A stretch of DNA of 64,000 nucleotides, taken from Heliocybe sulcata (taxonomy: Eukaryota; Basidiomycota; Agaricomycetes; Gloeophyllales; Gloeophyllaceae). Positions 11,191 to 19,633 of the stretch are shown here, in pieces; position 1 is the stretch's first letter; each line of letters starts with the position of its first letter. The translations under genes and the position numbers were made by a program. The stretch covers positions 2,540,924-2,604,923 of the forward strand of contig ML213503.1 in the NCBI GenBank assembly GCA_004369045.1. The letters are read 5' to 3'. A model generated the notes under the pieces. The model was not told the DNA's origin, searched no databases, and was given only the letters and a program-made list of their open reading frames with translations.

Positions 11191-12018
11191 TCACCAAGGG
11201 CTGGTGTATTTCCACAATTCTTGCTCCACCGCAAGTTCCTCCTCATAACGCCCAAAGATCTTGTCCATCATCTCCCTCCAAGGCCCATACGATTCCTTGG
11301 CATAGTACGACCTCGTCCATTCCCAGTACTGGGGAAACCACGACAGGCACGCCCAATCAACGAGCCCTGTCAGACGGCCGTTCTCATCCACGAGGATATT
11401 CTGTGGCGAGAAGTCGTTGTGGGTAAGATAAATCGGATGTGTCTTAGAGTGAACCGGTTTTGCAAACGCCTTGAGACGATCTTGCTCTTCCAGCACGAGT
11501 CTATCACTGAGCCATTGGTAGAAATCCGCCTCTGTCTCGAACGGCCCCACTCTGTCCACGCACACGCGATAACATAACACGGGACCCCCGTCTACTGCGC
11601 ATATTTTGGGTCCAGTCTGAGGAGGTGGAATAGAACGCATTTGATCGATAATCCTCTTGAGGTCGGATGCGAGGAGTGATCGTTGTTCTGGCGACATGTC
11701 CCACAGACCGAGCGCTAGCGGTTTCCCAGGTAAGCGCGTCATGACTATGAACATGCCGTTTTCAAATCGCGGATAGGGAATGACATCGACGAGGGATGGT
11801 AGCGGTCCCGCCACATGCTGCGAGATGAAGCGTAATGCGTTTGCTTCATGCACATCTACGCCATACCCCGCCTTGGCGTACAGATTGAAAGGCAGACGAA
11901 AGCAGCTGAATGATGTGGTTGGGCCATAAAGACGAAGTCCTACGCGCACCAACAGTTGATAAGCCCAGAGTCGAATCCTTTGAGGAAAGAGAAGCCATAA
12001 TTTGAGCAGAATACCCAT
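11191..12018 (-). CDS. APH-like (aminoglycoside phosphotransferase family) kinase-like protein
   Basis: Single-exon gene, 275 residues, from the protein-kinase-like APH superfamily (PF01636 type) that is expanded in fungi and whose substrates are mostly unknown. Catalytic-loop motif HNDFSPQNILVDENG (H-x-D ... N) and the metal-binding Asp in GLVDWACLSWFPQYWEW are intact. Upstream are FIVMTRLPGKPL, the hinge-like segment, and VHEANALRFI, a likely alpha-C helix. The N-terminus (LLKLWLLFPQRIRLWAYQLL) is hydrophobic and amphipathic. It sits reversed inside the SDR island, head-to-head with a truncated SDR copy, so it probably shares a regulatory region with relics rather than a live gene. Actual antibiotic phosphorylation is not implied. 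Confidence 0.88.
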   Translation of the reverse strand: MGILLKLWLLFPQRIRLWAYQLLVRVGLRLYGPTTSFSCFRLPFNLYAKAGYGVDVHEANALRFISQHVAGPLPSLVDVIPYPRFENGMFIVMTRLPGKPLALGLWDMSPEQRSLLASDLKRIIDQMRSIPPPQTGPKICAVDGGPVLCYRVCVDRVGPFETEADFYQWLSDRLVLEEQDRLKAFAKPVHSKTHPIYLTHNDFSPQNILVDENGRLTGLVDWACLSWFPQYWEWTRSYYAKESYGPWREMMDKIFGRYEEELAVEQELWKYTSPW

Positions 12019-12158
12019 GACCTCTGTGTCCCTAGTTGACGGTACGAGTTTGACTTGGAACTGGGGGAATTTCGCGACCCGAGTGGTGCGACCTGGGCGG
12101 CCCGTTGTTTGTCCTCGACTGGCCCTTCAAATTTTTAATTTCTTCGTGACGGATATGC

Positions 12159-12235
12159 CTAGCAGCGAGAGCTCTGCCAATGCCAGCGGTCGCACCGACA
12201 ACGAGGACGTATTTGCTGTCGCTGATGTTAGGTAT
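12159..12235 (-). pseudogene. Truncated inverted SDR copy (exon 1 fragment)
   Basis: On the minus strand this encodes PNISDSKYVLVVGATAGIG and RALAA, nearly identical to the first 26 or so residues of SDR3. The initiator codon position reads ATA instead of ATG, and homology ends after GCTGCTAG at 12159, so the copy is dead. Its 5' flank, including the TATA element, is preserved as part of the inverted repeat. Confidence 0.85.
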
Positions 12236-12318
12236 GATGAACAAGAAGATTAGTGGTGGCTGCTCACCGCGTCTAGAGAGCTTATATAGGTCTGGATATC
12301 GAACTTAAGCGCTGAGCG

Positions 12319-12425
12319 CTGAAGCGGCGTACGTGAGGCGAAATAATGAGCCTCTCTATATATAGAGTGTTAATCTTGCGATCCTGATCGAGCCACGTGA
12401 CGTCATCGACGCGTCGCAGCGGCTT
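12319..12425 (+). pseudogene. SDR C-terminal tail relic and 3' flank
   Basis: Matches 10418-10557, the end of SDR1 and its 3' flank: gctgaagcggcgtac, gaggcgaaata, then ccacgtga and tcatcgacgcgtcgcagcgg are shared. Relative to SDR1 it lacks about 30 bp of the last codons and the stop reads differently. It marks the end of a lost SDR gene that once lay directly upstream of SDR3. Confidence 0.8.
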
Positions 12426-12446
12426 ATGATATCCAGAACTATATAA
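12394..12446 (+). promoter_or_regulatory. SDR3 promoter: E-box, CRE-like palindrome and TATA box
   Basis: CACGTG at 12394-12399 overlaps TGACGTCA at 12398-12405; the first resembles bHLH sites and the second bZIP (ATF/CREB-type) sites. A TATATAA box lies at 12440-12446, about 50 bp before the SDR3 ATG. The CACGTG and its surroundings were inherited from the 3' flank of an upstream SDR copy, which has cacgtgaggtca instead. Confidence 0.5.
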
Positions 12447-12492
12447 GCTCTCTAGACGCAGTGAGCAGCCATAACTAACCTTCTTGCTCATC

Positions 12493-13577
12493 ATGCCTAA
12501 CATCAGCGACAGCAAATGCATCCTCGTTGTCGGTGCGACCGCTGGCATTGGCAGAGCTCTCGCTGCTAGCCTGAAGGCTCTACCGTCCAAGCCGAAGGTT
12601 ATCGTGACCGGACGTCGTCAAGAGAGGCTGGATGAGCTGGCCAAGCAAGGTTTTGAAACTGTCAAGGCAGATGTAAACGCCGATCGTGCCGGTCTCAAGC
12701 AGTTTGTGGATAGCGTGGTTAGCAAGTATCCCGACGTATGTATCTTTTCTTTGGATAAACAGCAAGATCAGCCTGGAGCGACTTACTCTGCCGACGTCGA
12801 AGCTGGACAGTGTCATTTTTTCCGCGGGCATTCAGCATGAGTTCGACTTTACCAAACCTGAATCAGTCAATCTTGACAGTACGATCATCATCCTCATCCT
12901 TCTTGCCACCAGTCACTCATTTCTCTCATCTAAGATCTCGCGGACGAACTAAACACAAACTACTTGGCCATCGTCACGATGATAACATACTTCCTTCCTC
13001 ATCTGCTCAAAGTAGCGGTAAGTAACCCAGTACCCAATGCATGCGCAGATGCGGTACTCATCATTGTCTGGGGCAGTCTACAGGTCAACCGGCTTTCATC
13101 ATGCCTATTACGTCTGGCCTCGCGATTGTCCCTGGCCCTTGGGTTCCCTGTTATTGCGCCACGAAGGCCGCTCTGCACAGCTACAGCATCTCGCTAAACG
13201 AGCAATTGCTGGATACTGGTGTCCATGTCATAGAGATCATGCCACCGTGAGCCTCTTCCTGAATTCAGCCTCTGTTGGTCAACGACTGAATGACATTGCA
13301 GACTAGTGGAGTCCGAGCTTCATGACCGTACGTTCATATACACAACGCGTTCACGTGCAATCCTCACCAGATCGTCATAGATCAAGGCAAATCGCCAAGC
13401 CTGTCCAAGGTCTGGATGCCGCTAGACGAGTTCACAAACAAAGCCATGGAGGGTCTCAAGCGTGGCGACACGTTCGTCCCGATTGGCATGGCCGCGCAAG
13501 GATTTGAGAAGTTCGAGAAGGGCAAAGCCGAGGCTTCGCATGGCGCATTCATGAACATGAAGAAGGTCACTGGTTAG
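12493..13577 (+). CDS. Short-chain dehydrogenase/reductase, cluster copy 3
   Basis: Second intact SDR of the island, 264 residues. Exons 12493-12735, 12803-12878, 12935-13017, 13077-13246, 13302-13327, 13381-13577, with the same phases and lengths as copy 1 except for the last exon. Motifs: GATAGIGRALA, TGRRQERLDELAKQG, FSAGIQHEFDFTKPE, ELNTNYLAIVTM, catalytic Ser in PITSGLA, and Tyr/Lys in PCYCATKAALHSY. C-terminus ends AFMNMKKVTG. All residues needed for classical SDR chemistry are present, so it should be active. It lies 53 bp downstream of a clear TATA box, suggesting inducible expression. Confidence 0.93.
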
Positions 13578-14495
13578 TCATAAAGGTATGCTGTATGCAT
13601 TGCGTCTTGGCTGATGTACTCACGCACTTGACAGAATTCACGGTACCGGCGATTAGAAGATGTACAGAATGTACTTTGACGAATAAAAGAAGTAGAAGCG
13701 AGCCGTTCATGTTGTGATTCGGCTCGAGCCAACCAGTTATCTTATTCAGCACTTGCGAACGGAGGATGGGAGCACCCGCCGTATATACGAACAACCTGTA
13801 TGGGTACTCGCGGCAGAAGACTTGGTGTACGTGACTCCTTATAAGCCACAGGGGAATCCAAGTCTCCAAAGTCGCTCACCTGAACCCTGACTACCTGGCG
13901 GGTTGGATGAGCGCTTCCTTTCATGGGAAAACCGTTCATAAGCGGCGCGTTCAACAAGCTCGGTTATCATTGCAGACAGTATCCTGAGCCTCTGCGGAAG
14001 ATCACTCGAAAGGGTGGGTGGTTGACCTATCATTCTGGAGCTGATTCATGATCTTTGTTAACTTCATTCAATCCATGGTATTTCTGTCGCTCACCGCCGT
14101 TTCATTCGACCGCTCCTGCGTCCTCATCCTTTTACTAGCACAGGAGACCCAGCTTGAGCAGACAATGGCAAACTTGAAAGAGCAAGATAGTCCCGCCTTA
14201 TCTCCACCGCGTCTTAGCCGAGGTACTAAGCGAGAGTAACTTGTCCCGAATGTGGAAGGTGACATCTACCGGGTCTGCAGTAACTGGCAGTACGGGATGG
14301 CAGGCGTTGCTGATGGCTGATTCTGAGAAGGCTGGCATGAGACATTCCCAGCGACAGCAATCATCATGTTCGGCAAGGCATTGCAAGCTGCTGACGTTAC
14401 TTGCCTTCGTATCCAGATCGTATATAAGCATACATCGACACATTCTTAGGATGAGATCGCATACCGATCAATAACCCCCGCTACTCGCGTCTACC
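13578..14495. other. Intergenic region between SDR3 and SDR4
   Basis: 918 bp. Contains a possible small gene on the minus strand (13746-14033, listed separately) and the SDR4 promoter with a TATATAA at 14421-14427, about 75 bp before the SDR4 ATG. Nothing else recognised. Confidence 0.5.
13746..14033 (-). CDS. Possible small two-exon gene, 67 residues
   Basis: ATG at 14033 opens a frame reading MIGQPPTLSSDLPQRLRILS, then a helix-like stretch (MITELVERAAYERFSHERK). A GTGAGC donor after 13880 and an acceptor before 13795 join it in phase to a 16-residue end (CSYIRRVLPSSVRKC). Exon sizes 154 and 50 nt sum to a multiple of three. I recognise no family. It may be a real short gene, a relic of a larger one, or chance. 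Confidence 0.3.
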
Positions 14496-15556
14496 ATGCC
14501 CAACATCACTGACAGCAAGTGCGTTTTGGTTATTGGCGCGACCGGAGGCATTGGAAGGGCACTGGCTGCGAGCATCCAGGCATTGCCGTCGAAGCCGACA
14601 GTGATTGTTTCGGGACGACGAAAGGATCGGCTTGAGGAGTTGGCCAAGACTGGGCTGAAGACGATTCAGTTCGATGCCAATGCGGACGCGGATAGTCTAA
14701 AAGAATTCGTGGACGAGCTCCTTGAGCAATATCCGCAGGTCTGTCCTATTCTGTCCCGCGCTCTGTTCTTGACTAAACCAACCATTATAGCTGGATACCG
14801 TCGTGTTCTCTGCTGCCGTCCAGCATGAATACGACTTCACGAAGCCTGAGACATTAGACTTGAAGAGTGAGCTTTGCGACCACTCACGGGTCACAGTTCG
14901 TTACTCACACGCCTCTGCAGAGTTCTACAGCGAGCTAAATTTGAACTACATCACGTTCGTAACGCTAATCACGTACCTGCTTCCACATTTCTTCAAACTG
15001 GGGGTGGGTGGCCTGGTTTAGTTTCGTCGTGCATGCTGAACGTACGCGCTGTACATGTAGGAGAAGGGACAGCCTTGCTTCCTCCTGCCGATCACGTCGA
15101 ACCTTGGTATCGCGCCTGGAGCATGGACGCCGTGCTACTCTGCTACTAAAGCGGCCTTGCACAGCTTGACGCTGTCTCTTAACGAGCAGCTGAGGGACAC
15201 GAATGTCAGCATAATGGAGATTATGCCCCCGTGAGTGCTACCTGCGTATCGAACCTGATTCGAGACTGAGTAAGCCACAATAGCCTTGTTGAATCCGAGC
15301 TGCACGATAGTACGTACTTACCTGTAACCGAGACAACCTATGCTAACATCGTCTTCACTTCATAGCTGCTGGCAACACCGAAAAGGTAGCGCAATACTGG
15401 ATGCCCTTGGACAAGTTCATGAGCGATGTCATGGATGGTCTCAAGAGGGGAGACAAGGTGGTCGCAGTAGGCATGGCAGCTGAGCAGTACGAGCGATTCG
15501 AGAAAGGCAAGGAGGAGATCGTCCACGCTGTGATGGAAGGATGGAAGACGTGGTAA
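14496..15556 (+). CDS. Short-chain dehydrogenase/reductase, cluster copy 4
   Basis: Third intact SDR, 262 residues. Exons 14496-14738, 14791-14866, 14921-15003, 15061-15230, 15284-15309, 15366-15556 match the other copies in length and phase. Motifs: GATGGIGRALA, SGRRKDRLEELAKTG, FSAAVQHEYDFTKPE (Ala in place of Gly after FSA), ELNLNYITFVTL, Ser in PITSNLG, Tyr/Lys in PCYSATKAALHSL. It looks the most diverged of the three, for example in the exon 6 start (AGNTEKVAQYW) and the C-terminal VMEGWKTW. Active-site residues are kept. Confidence 0.93.
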
Positions 15557-15661
15557 AGAGCTCGGTCATATACCGCCAGTGTATAGAGTAGACTATATCC
15601 CTGTATCGACATTAGAATCCATTTTGTGGCAGACCGCGAGGGGAACGCGTTCCTCGACTGT

Positions 15662-15749
15662 CACGTGGTATAAATCTGGCGCCAAAAATAGTAAATCCAG
15701 ACAGGTCCATATCGAGTCAGGCTGGTAGCTTTTAAGCAGCTCAGAGTCA
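15662..15749 (+). promoter_or_regulatory. LYS1 promoter with CACGTG, TATA-like and two GAGTCA sites
   Basis: Upstream of LYS1: CACGTG at 15662-15667, TATAAAT at 15670-15676, and GAGTCA (TGACTC on the other strand) at 15714-15719 and 15744-15749, about 75 and 45 bp before the ATG. TGACTC is the core recognised by Gcn4/Cpc1, the general amino acid control bZIP of fungi. Function is inferred from position and motif only. Confidence 0.45.
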
Positions 15750-15793
15750 TTTCTACCTATCACTCTGTCCATCTCCTCTCCTTTATTGCAGAT

Positions 15794-17077
15794 ATGTCTA
15801 AGCCTGCCTTTTGGTTACGCTGCGAAAAGAAAGAGTTCGAACGGCGCGCAGCTTTAACGCCTACCACCGCGAAGCAGCTTATAGATGCAGGCTTCGAGAT
15901 CATAGTCGAGAGGGATGAACAGAGAATATTCGACGACTCGGAATACGAGGCGTAAGTCAAGGAATAGCATCGCTATATGATAGAGGATCCTAAATAGCAG
16001 GCAATGCCTAGTGTGGGCTGCAAGCTAGTCGAGAACAACTCCTGGCCCAACGCCCCAACATCGATCCCTATTATCGGTCTCAAGGAGCTCCCAGAGTCCA
16101 CGGATCCCCTACCGCACACGCACATCCAGTTCGCCCATTGCTACAAGAACCAGGGCGGATGGTCCAAGGTCCTTTCACGCTTCCACCGGGGCGGAGGAAC
16201 TCTGTACGACTTGGAGTTCCTCCAGGATGACAAGGGCAGGCGTGTGGCGGCCTTTGGGTTCCATGCCGGATTTGCTGGTGCTGCTGCAGGTGCCTTGGCT
16301 CTTGCGACACAGAGATCGGGCAAGTCTCTGGGGAAGCTAGAGCCGTATGCCAATGAGACGGAGATGGTGAAGGATGTGAAGGAGAAGCTCGGTGGTAGTG
16401 GGAAGGGCGTCAAGGCTCTTGTCATTGGTGCACTTGGCAGGTGCGGGTCAGGAGCTGTCGACCTGTTTAGGAAGATCGGCCTGGAAGAGTGAGCGACGCA
16501 TTCTGTCCGATGGCATCTCCTTATTCGGATGCTAAATGTTGACAGGGACGATATCGTGAAGTGGGACATGGCCGAGACGGCGAAGGGCGGTCCGTTCCAG
16601 GAGATCCTGGATGTCGACATCTTCGTCAACTGCATCTACCTCTCATCATCGATTCCTCCGTTCTTGACGCACGACCAGATTCGTGCTGCGGGCAAGCAAA
16701 GGCGCCTCAGTGTGGTCGTAGACGTCAGTTGCGACACCACCAACCCCTTCAACCCGATCCCGATTTACAACATCAACACTACCTTTTCGGAGCCGACAGT
16801 ACCTGTTGATGTTGGGTATGTGACGATGACGAGTTGCTGGCTAATAATCCTAATCGCCGCTGTTTGTTGCCCTAGACCTGAAAATGCTGCCTTGTCGGTA
16901 ATCTCCATTGACCACCTGCCTACTCTATTGCCTCGGGAGGCCTCAGAGCAGTTCAGCCACGACTTGCTACCATCTCTGCTGGAGTTCCCGAACAGGAAGA
17001 CCGCGCGAGTCTGGGTGGAGGCAGAACAATTGTACCAGACCAAGCTGGCCGAGGCTGTCAAGGCCGAGGGGCTTTGA
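15794..17077 (+). CDS. LYS1: Saccharopine dehydrogenase (NAD+, L-lysine-forming)
   Basis: Last step of the alpha-aminoadipate pathway: saccharopine plus NAD+ to lysine plus 2-oxoglutarate (EC 1.5.1.7). Exons 15794-15951, 16012-16488, 16546-16815, 16876-17077; 368 residues, the usual length. N-terminus FWLRCEKKEFERRAALTP (substrate-domain start), then IQFAHCYKNQGGW with the conserved KNQ segment, GTLYDLEFLQDDKGRRVAAF, the dinucleotide-binding GALGRCGSGAVDLFRKIG, VNCIYLSSSIPPFL, DVSCDTTNPFNPIPIYN and the C-terminal ISIDHLPTLLPREAS. Fungal-type monofunctional enzyme. It follows the SDR island on the same strand but is unrelated to it. Confidence 0.96.
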
Positions 17078-17745
17078 GCAGCGAGGCTGAGTCGCGAAAA
17101 GACGAGAGTTGTCTAGATATTCTCGTCATCTTGATGTCGTAGAGCTAATTACCGTAATTGTGTGCCTTGTATGAGTATAGATGGGAAGCGGTATTCAGGA
17201 TGGCATCGCACGACAATCGTGTGATGTCCGGCGGCTCCCCACGGATGCAAACAGCGGTGATGCATTGATAGGTCGTCGCCAAGGACGCTGAACATTGTGC
17301 GAACGCCGCGTAAGATGTCGTGGATGCGCAGCAGCGCTCTCAGGAGCTCTCAGTTCAGCTCTCTGCGACGTACGGTCCAGTCACGCATCGCCAGATTGTC
17401 TCGGCAGCCAAGGAAGCGCAGTCGCGATGCAGGCGGGGTGATAAATATACAAGGGCGTGGTGGCGGGTGTCAAGGTAGCCAAGTAGGCTGTTTGTATGTA
17501 ATTAGCAGCCATCAAAACAGGCAGGTACATTTGAGCGTGGTAGCAGTGCTCTTTCTTTTACTCTTTCTCCTCCTCTTCCTCTTCCCGGCGGGTTTCTGGT
17601 CTCGTCTCTCTTCTTTCTTTGTGGGCTCGACTCCGACGGTGCAATTTACTACGCAAATCACCCGGTGCTGGTCGCCTGCATAATTCCCCTCCGTAATACG
17701 ACTCCCGCAGCATTTCCCTATTATTGTCAATCGCTGTCTCAGAAC
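17078..17745. other. Intergenic region downstream of LYS1
   Basis: 668 bp with the LYS1 3' UTR and the promoter of the next gene. A strong pyrimidine tract (about 17544-17620, blocks such as ctttctcctcctcttcctct) precedes that gene, a common basidiomycete core-promoter feature. No coding frame I can support. Confidence 0.5.
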
Positions 17746-19038
17746 ATGGCGTACCCAGTTTCCCCCGTTCCCGAAATTCAAATCTCCCTCGCGTCGCCCG
17801 AGGAGCCGCAGGAGGAGCCGTTCTCGCCTTTTGCGGCGTTGAGCCCTGTTATTCAGGACGATGATGGTTACAGGCCCTCTCTCCTGTCGCCCCCTTGCAC
17901 GGTTGCGCCCAAGGCGCCGAGGCTACATTCGCCTTTGCGCCCCACGGAAGGGCCAGCAGGTAAAGGGCTCGACCGCGACCGGTTTGAGGCGCTTCTGAGG
18001 GCAAGTCGCGAGCGGAACGTCGTAGTCAGTGCTAAGAAGACGACCGACTTGCGCAAGGAGATTGCGTTGAAGGCCCATAAGACCAAGCAAAGTACGTCCT
18101 GCTCGTATCATCGTCTACGCGTAGTGTTGACACAGGTATCAGTGGAGCGGCGCGCGGTCTTCTTGTCGAAAGTCAACGCTCCTCCCTCTGCAAGCGCCAC
18201 TGCTCTTCCAAAGACTCCCCCCGAGTCCCCGGCCATCTTCCACTATTCCTTGCCGTCTCCGGGGCTTGTCTCTCCCTTAGCGGTGTTCGAATCTATCCAA
18301 GAAGACCCGCGTCACACCCGCGAGCAATGGGTCGAGCAGGTCGATTTCCGCCTGCCCAAGGAGTACGCGACCAAGGTCAAACCCGCTGGCCCTATTTCCC
18401 CCTCGTTTGCGAAACCCCTGCCCTCGCTGGACCAGATCACCGCTCACCTGAGCTCTCACAAGCATGCCGCTCCCCAGCGTGAGCCCCGCTCTCCTCGCCG
18501 TGGACCCATTGCTCTCCCAGCCTTCCTGCAAGGCCGCATGAACCGAGAGAAGTCCCCCGCGCGCGAGGAGACGGCGGCTGCGAAACCCAGACGGCCCCTC
18601 CCGATCGGCGTCGGCAGACTCCAGTTCCCGAACCGCACCCCCGCTCCTGCCATGCCGGAGCCCGTCTCGCCTCAGCCCCAGAAGCTGCACCAGCTGCCGC
18701 CCAGGTCGCCGGGTGCACCGATGACCCCCATAATCACCATCACGACGACGGTCGTTCCGCGGACGTCGACGCTGTCGCCCGATAACCTCACCGCGTCGAA
18801 CCTCCATGCGCTCTCCTCGCGTGCGCGCAGGGCGAGCGACATGCTGACGACGCTTCGCCGTCGCACTGTCGAGTCTCACTCGGATGCTCATTCGTTGCAT
18901 GGCCTGACCGGTCATGATGGACGCGAATGTGAAGAGGACAAGAAGTGGGGCAGGCGTCACAGTGCGCCTGCTGAGATGGTCCAGCGGCACAGAGACGGCT
19001 TCATGCACCCCGTTCTGGGTCTGCCGGGAGGCTTCTAA
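17746..19038 (+). CDS. Disordered conserved-looking protein of unknown function
   Basis: Start at MAYPVSPVPEIQISLASPEE. The protein is rich in Pro, Ser and Arg, with a more ordered basic segment DRDRFEALLRASRERNVVVS followed by TTDLRKEIALKAHKTKQ, then repeated S/T-P sites (TPPESPAIF, SPRRGPIALP) that suggest CDK/MAPK phosphorylation. No enzymatic domain. A likely intron at 18092-18142 is 51 nt, contains no in-frame stop and would keep the frame if retained (413 residues spliced, 430 unspliced). ESIQEDPRHTREQWVEQVDF may be a short conserved motif. Role unknown; a nuclear or cytoskeletal regulator is only a guess. Confidence 0.75.
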   Translation: MAYPVSPVPEIQISLASPEEPQEEPFSPFAALSPVIQDDDGYRPSLLSPPCTVAPKAPRLHSPLRPTEGPAGKGLDRDRFEALLRASRERNVVVSAKKTTDLRKEIALKAHKTKQSTSCSYHRLRVVLTQVSVERRAVFLSKVNAPPSASATALPKTPPESPAIFHYSLPSPGLVSPLAVFESIQEDPRHTREQWVEQVDFRLPKEYATKVKPAGPISPSFAKPLPSLDQITAHLSSHKHAAPQREPRSPRRGPIALPAFLQGRMNREKSPAREETAAAKPRRPLPIGVGRLQFPNRTPAPAMPEPVSPQPQKLHQLPPRSPGAPMTPIITITTTVVPRTSTLSPDNLTASNLHALSSRARRASDMLTTLRRRTVESHSDAHSLHGLTGHDGRECEEDKKWGRRHSAPAEMVQRHRDGFMHPVLGLPGGF

Positions 19039-19633
19039 ACTCTGAAGCCTCATCCGGTTTAGTGCCTTTGTAGGCATTGAGCCAGTCGATCCTTGGGACG
19101 TGTATCTTATTCTTCGATTGACTCTTTTAGACTCCTTTGCTGCGGCTGATTGTACGATACGGAGGCGGAAAGAAGAAAAGAAAGAGACTCTTAGTGTTTT
19201 TGTAGGATTAGCACATATTCCCCCTGGGCTGCGCCTTCTTCATGCTACTTTGACCTTGCAGCATCCCATCGCTCTTTTATTGGACCGCTAACCCGCTCAT
19301 TGGAAGATAGAGGGCTGTGCCCAGATCTTCCGCATTCCTCTACGGATTATGATTTCGGCATTGCTACCGTGCATAGGCTTTGTAGTAGATATTATCAGAC
19401 TGGCTCTGATATATTTATGAGATCGTCTGTACGCCATGGGGTTAGAGACTATATCTGCCTGAGCTATCGAGTCCGCTGAATACTAACGCGCCAGCATCAT
19501 GCAGGGATATTGCGCCTATAACAAGGCAACGATGCATGCACCCAGGTCGTTCTCTGTTGTGAAGAGCGCCAAGTACCGATGTCGCGTCCGGATTAAGATG
19601 CTGGTCGTTCCACGTCGAGCGGACGGTCACTGA
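19039..19633. other. Convergent intergenic region
   Basis: 595 bp between the stop of the disordered protein and the stop of the Ies1-like gene on the other strand; 3' UTRs of both. Nothing else seen. Confidence 0.5.

Larger units (their letters stand above)
12019..12492. other. Rearranged region between APH-like gene and SDR3
   Basis: Holds the 5' flank of the APH-like gene, an inverted truncated SDR promoter plus exon 1 (12159-12300), an SDR C-terminal tail relic (12319-12425), then the live promoter of SDR3. The parts are listed separately. Confidence 0.7.
12159..12569. repeat. Inverted repeat, two 142-bp arms with 127-bp spacer
   Basis: Arm 12159-12300 is the reverse complement of arm 12428-12569 with scattered substitutions and no gap by eye. 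Both arms contain gatatccaga, ctatataagctctctagacg and the start of SDR exon 1. The right arm is the working promoter and start of SDR3; the left arm belongs to the truncated copy. The high similarity in non-coding sequence suggests a recent event. Confidence 0.85.

Noticed and set aside
9401-17077. A secondary-metabolite cluster made of SDRs, APH-like kinase and LYS1
   Set aside because: No backbone enzyme, P450, transporter or cluster regulator is present, and LYS1 is a primary-metabolism gene; adjacency alone is not enough.
18277-19077. 266-codon minus-strand frame
   Set aside because: Arg-rich antisense shadow of the disordered protein at 17746-19038; composition follows from its Pro/Ser/Arg codons.
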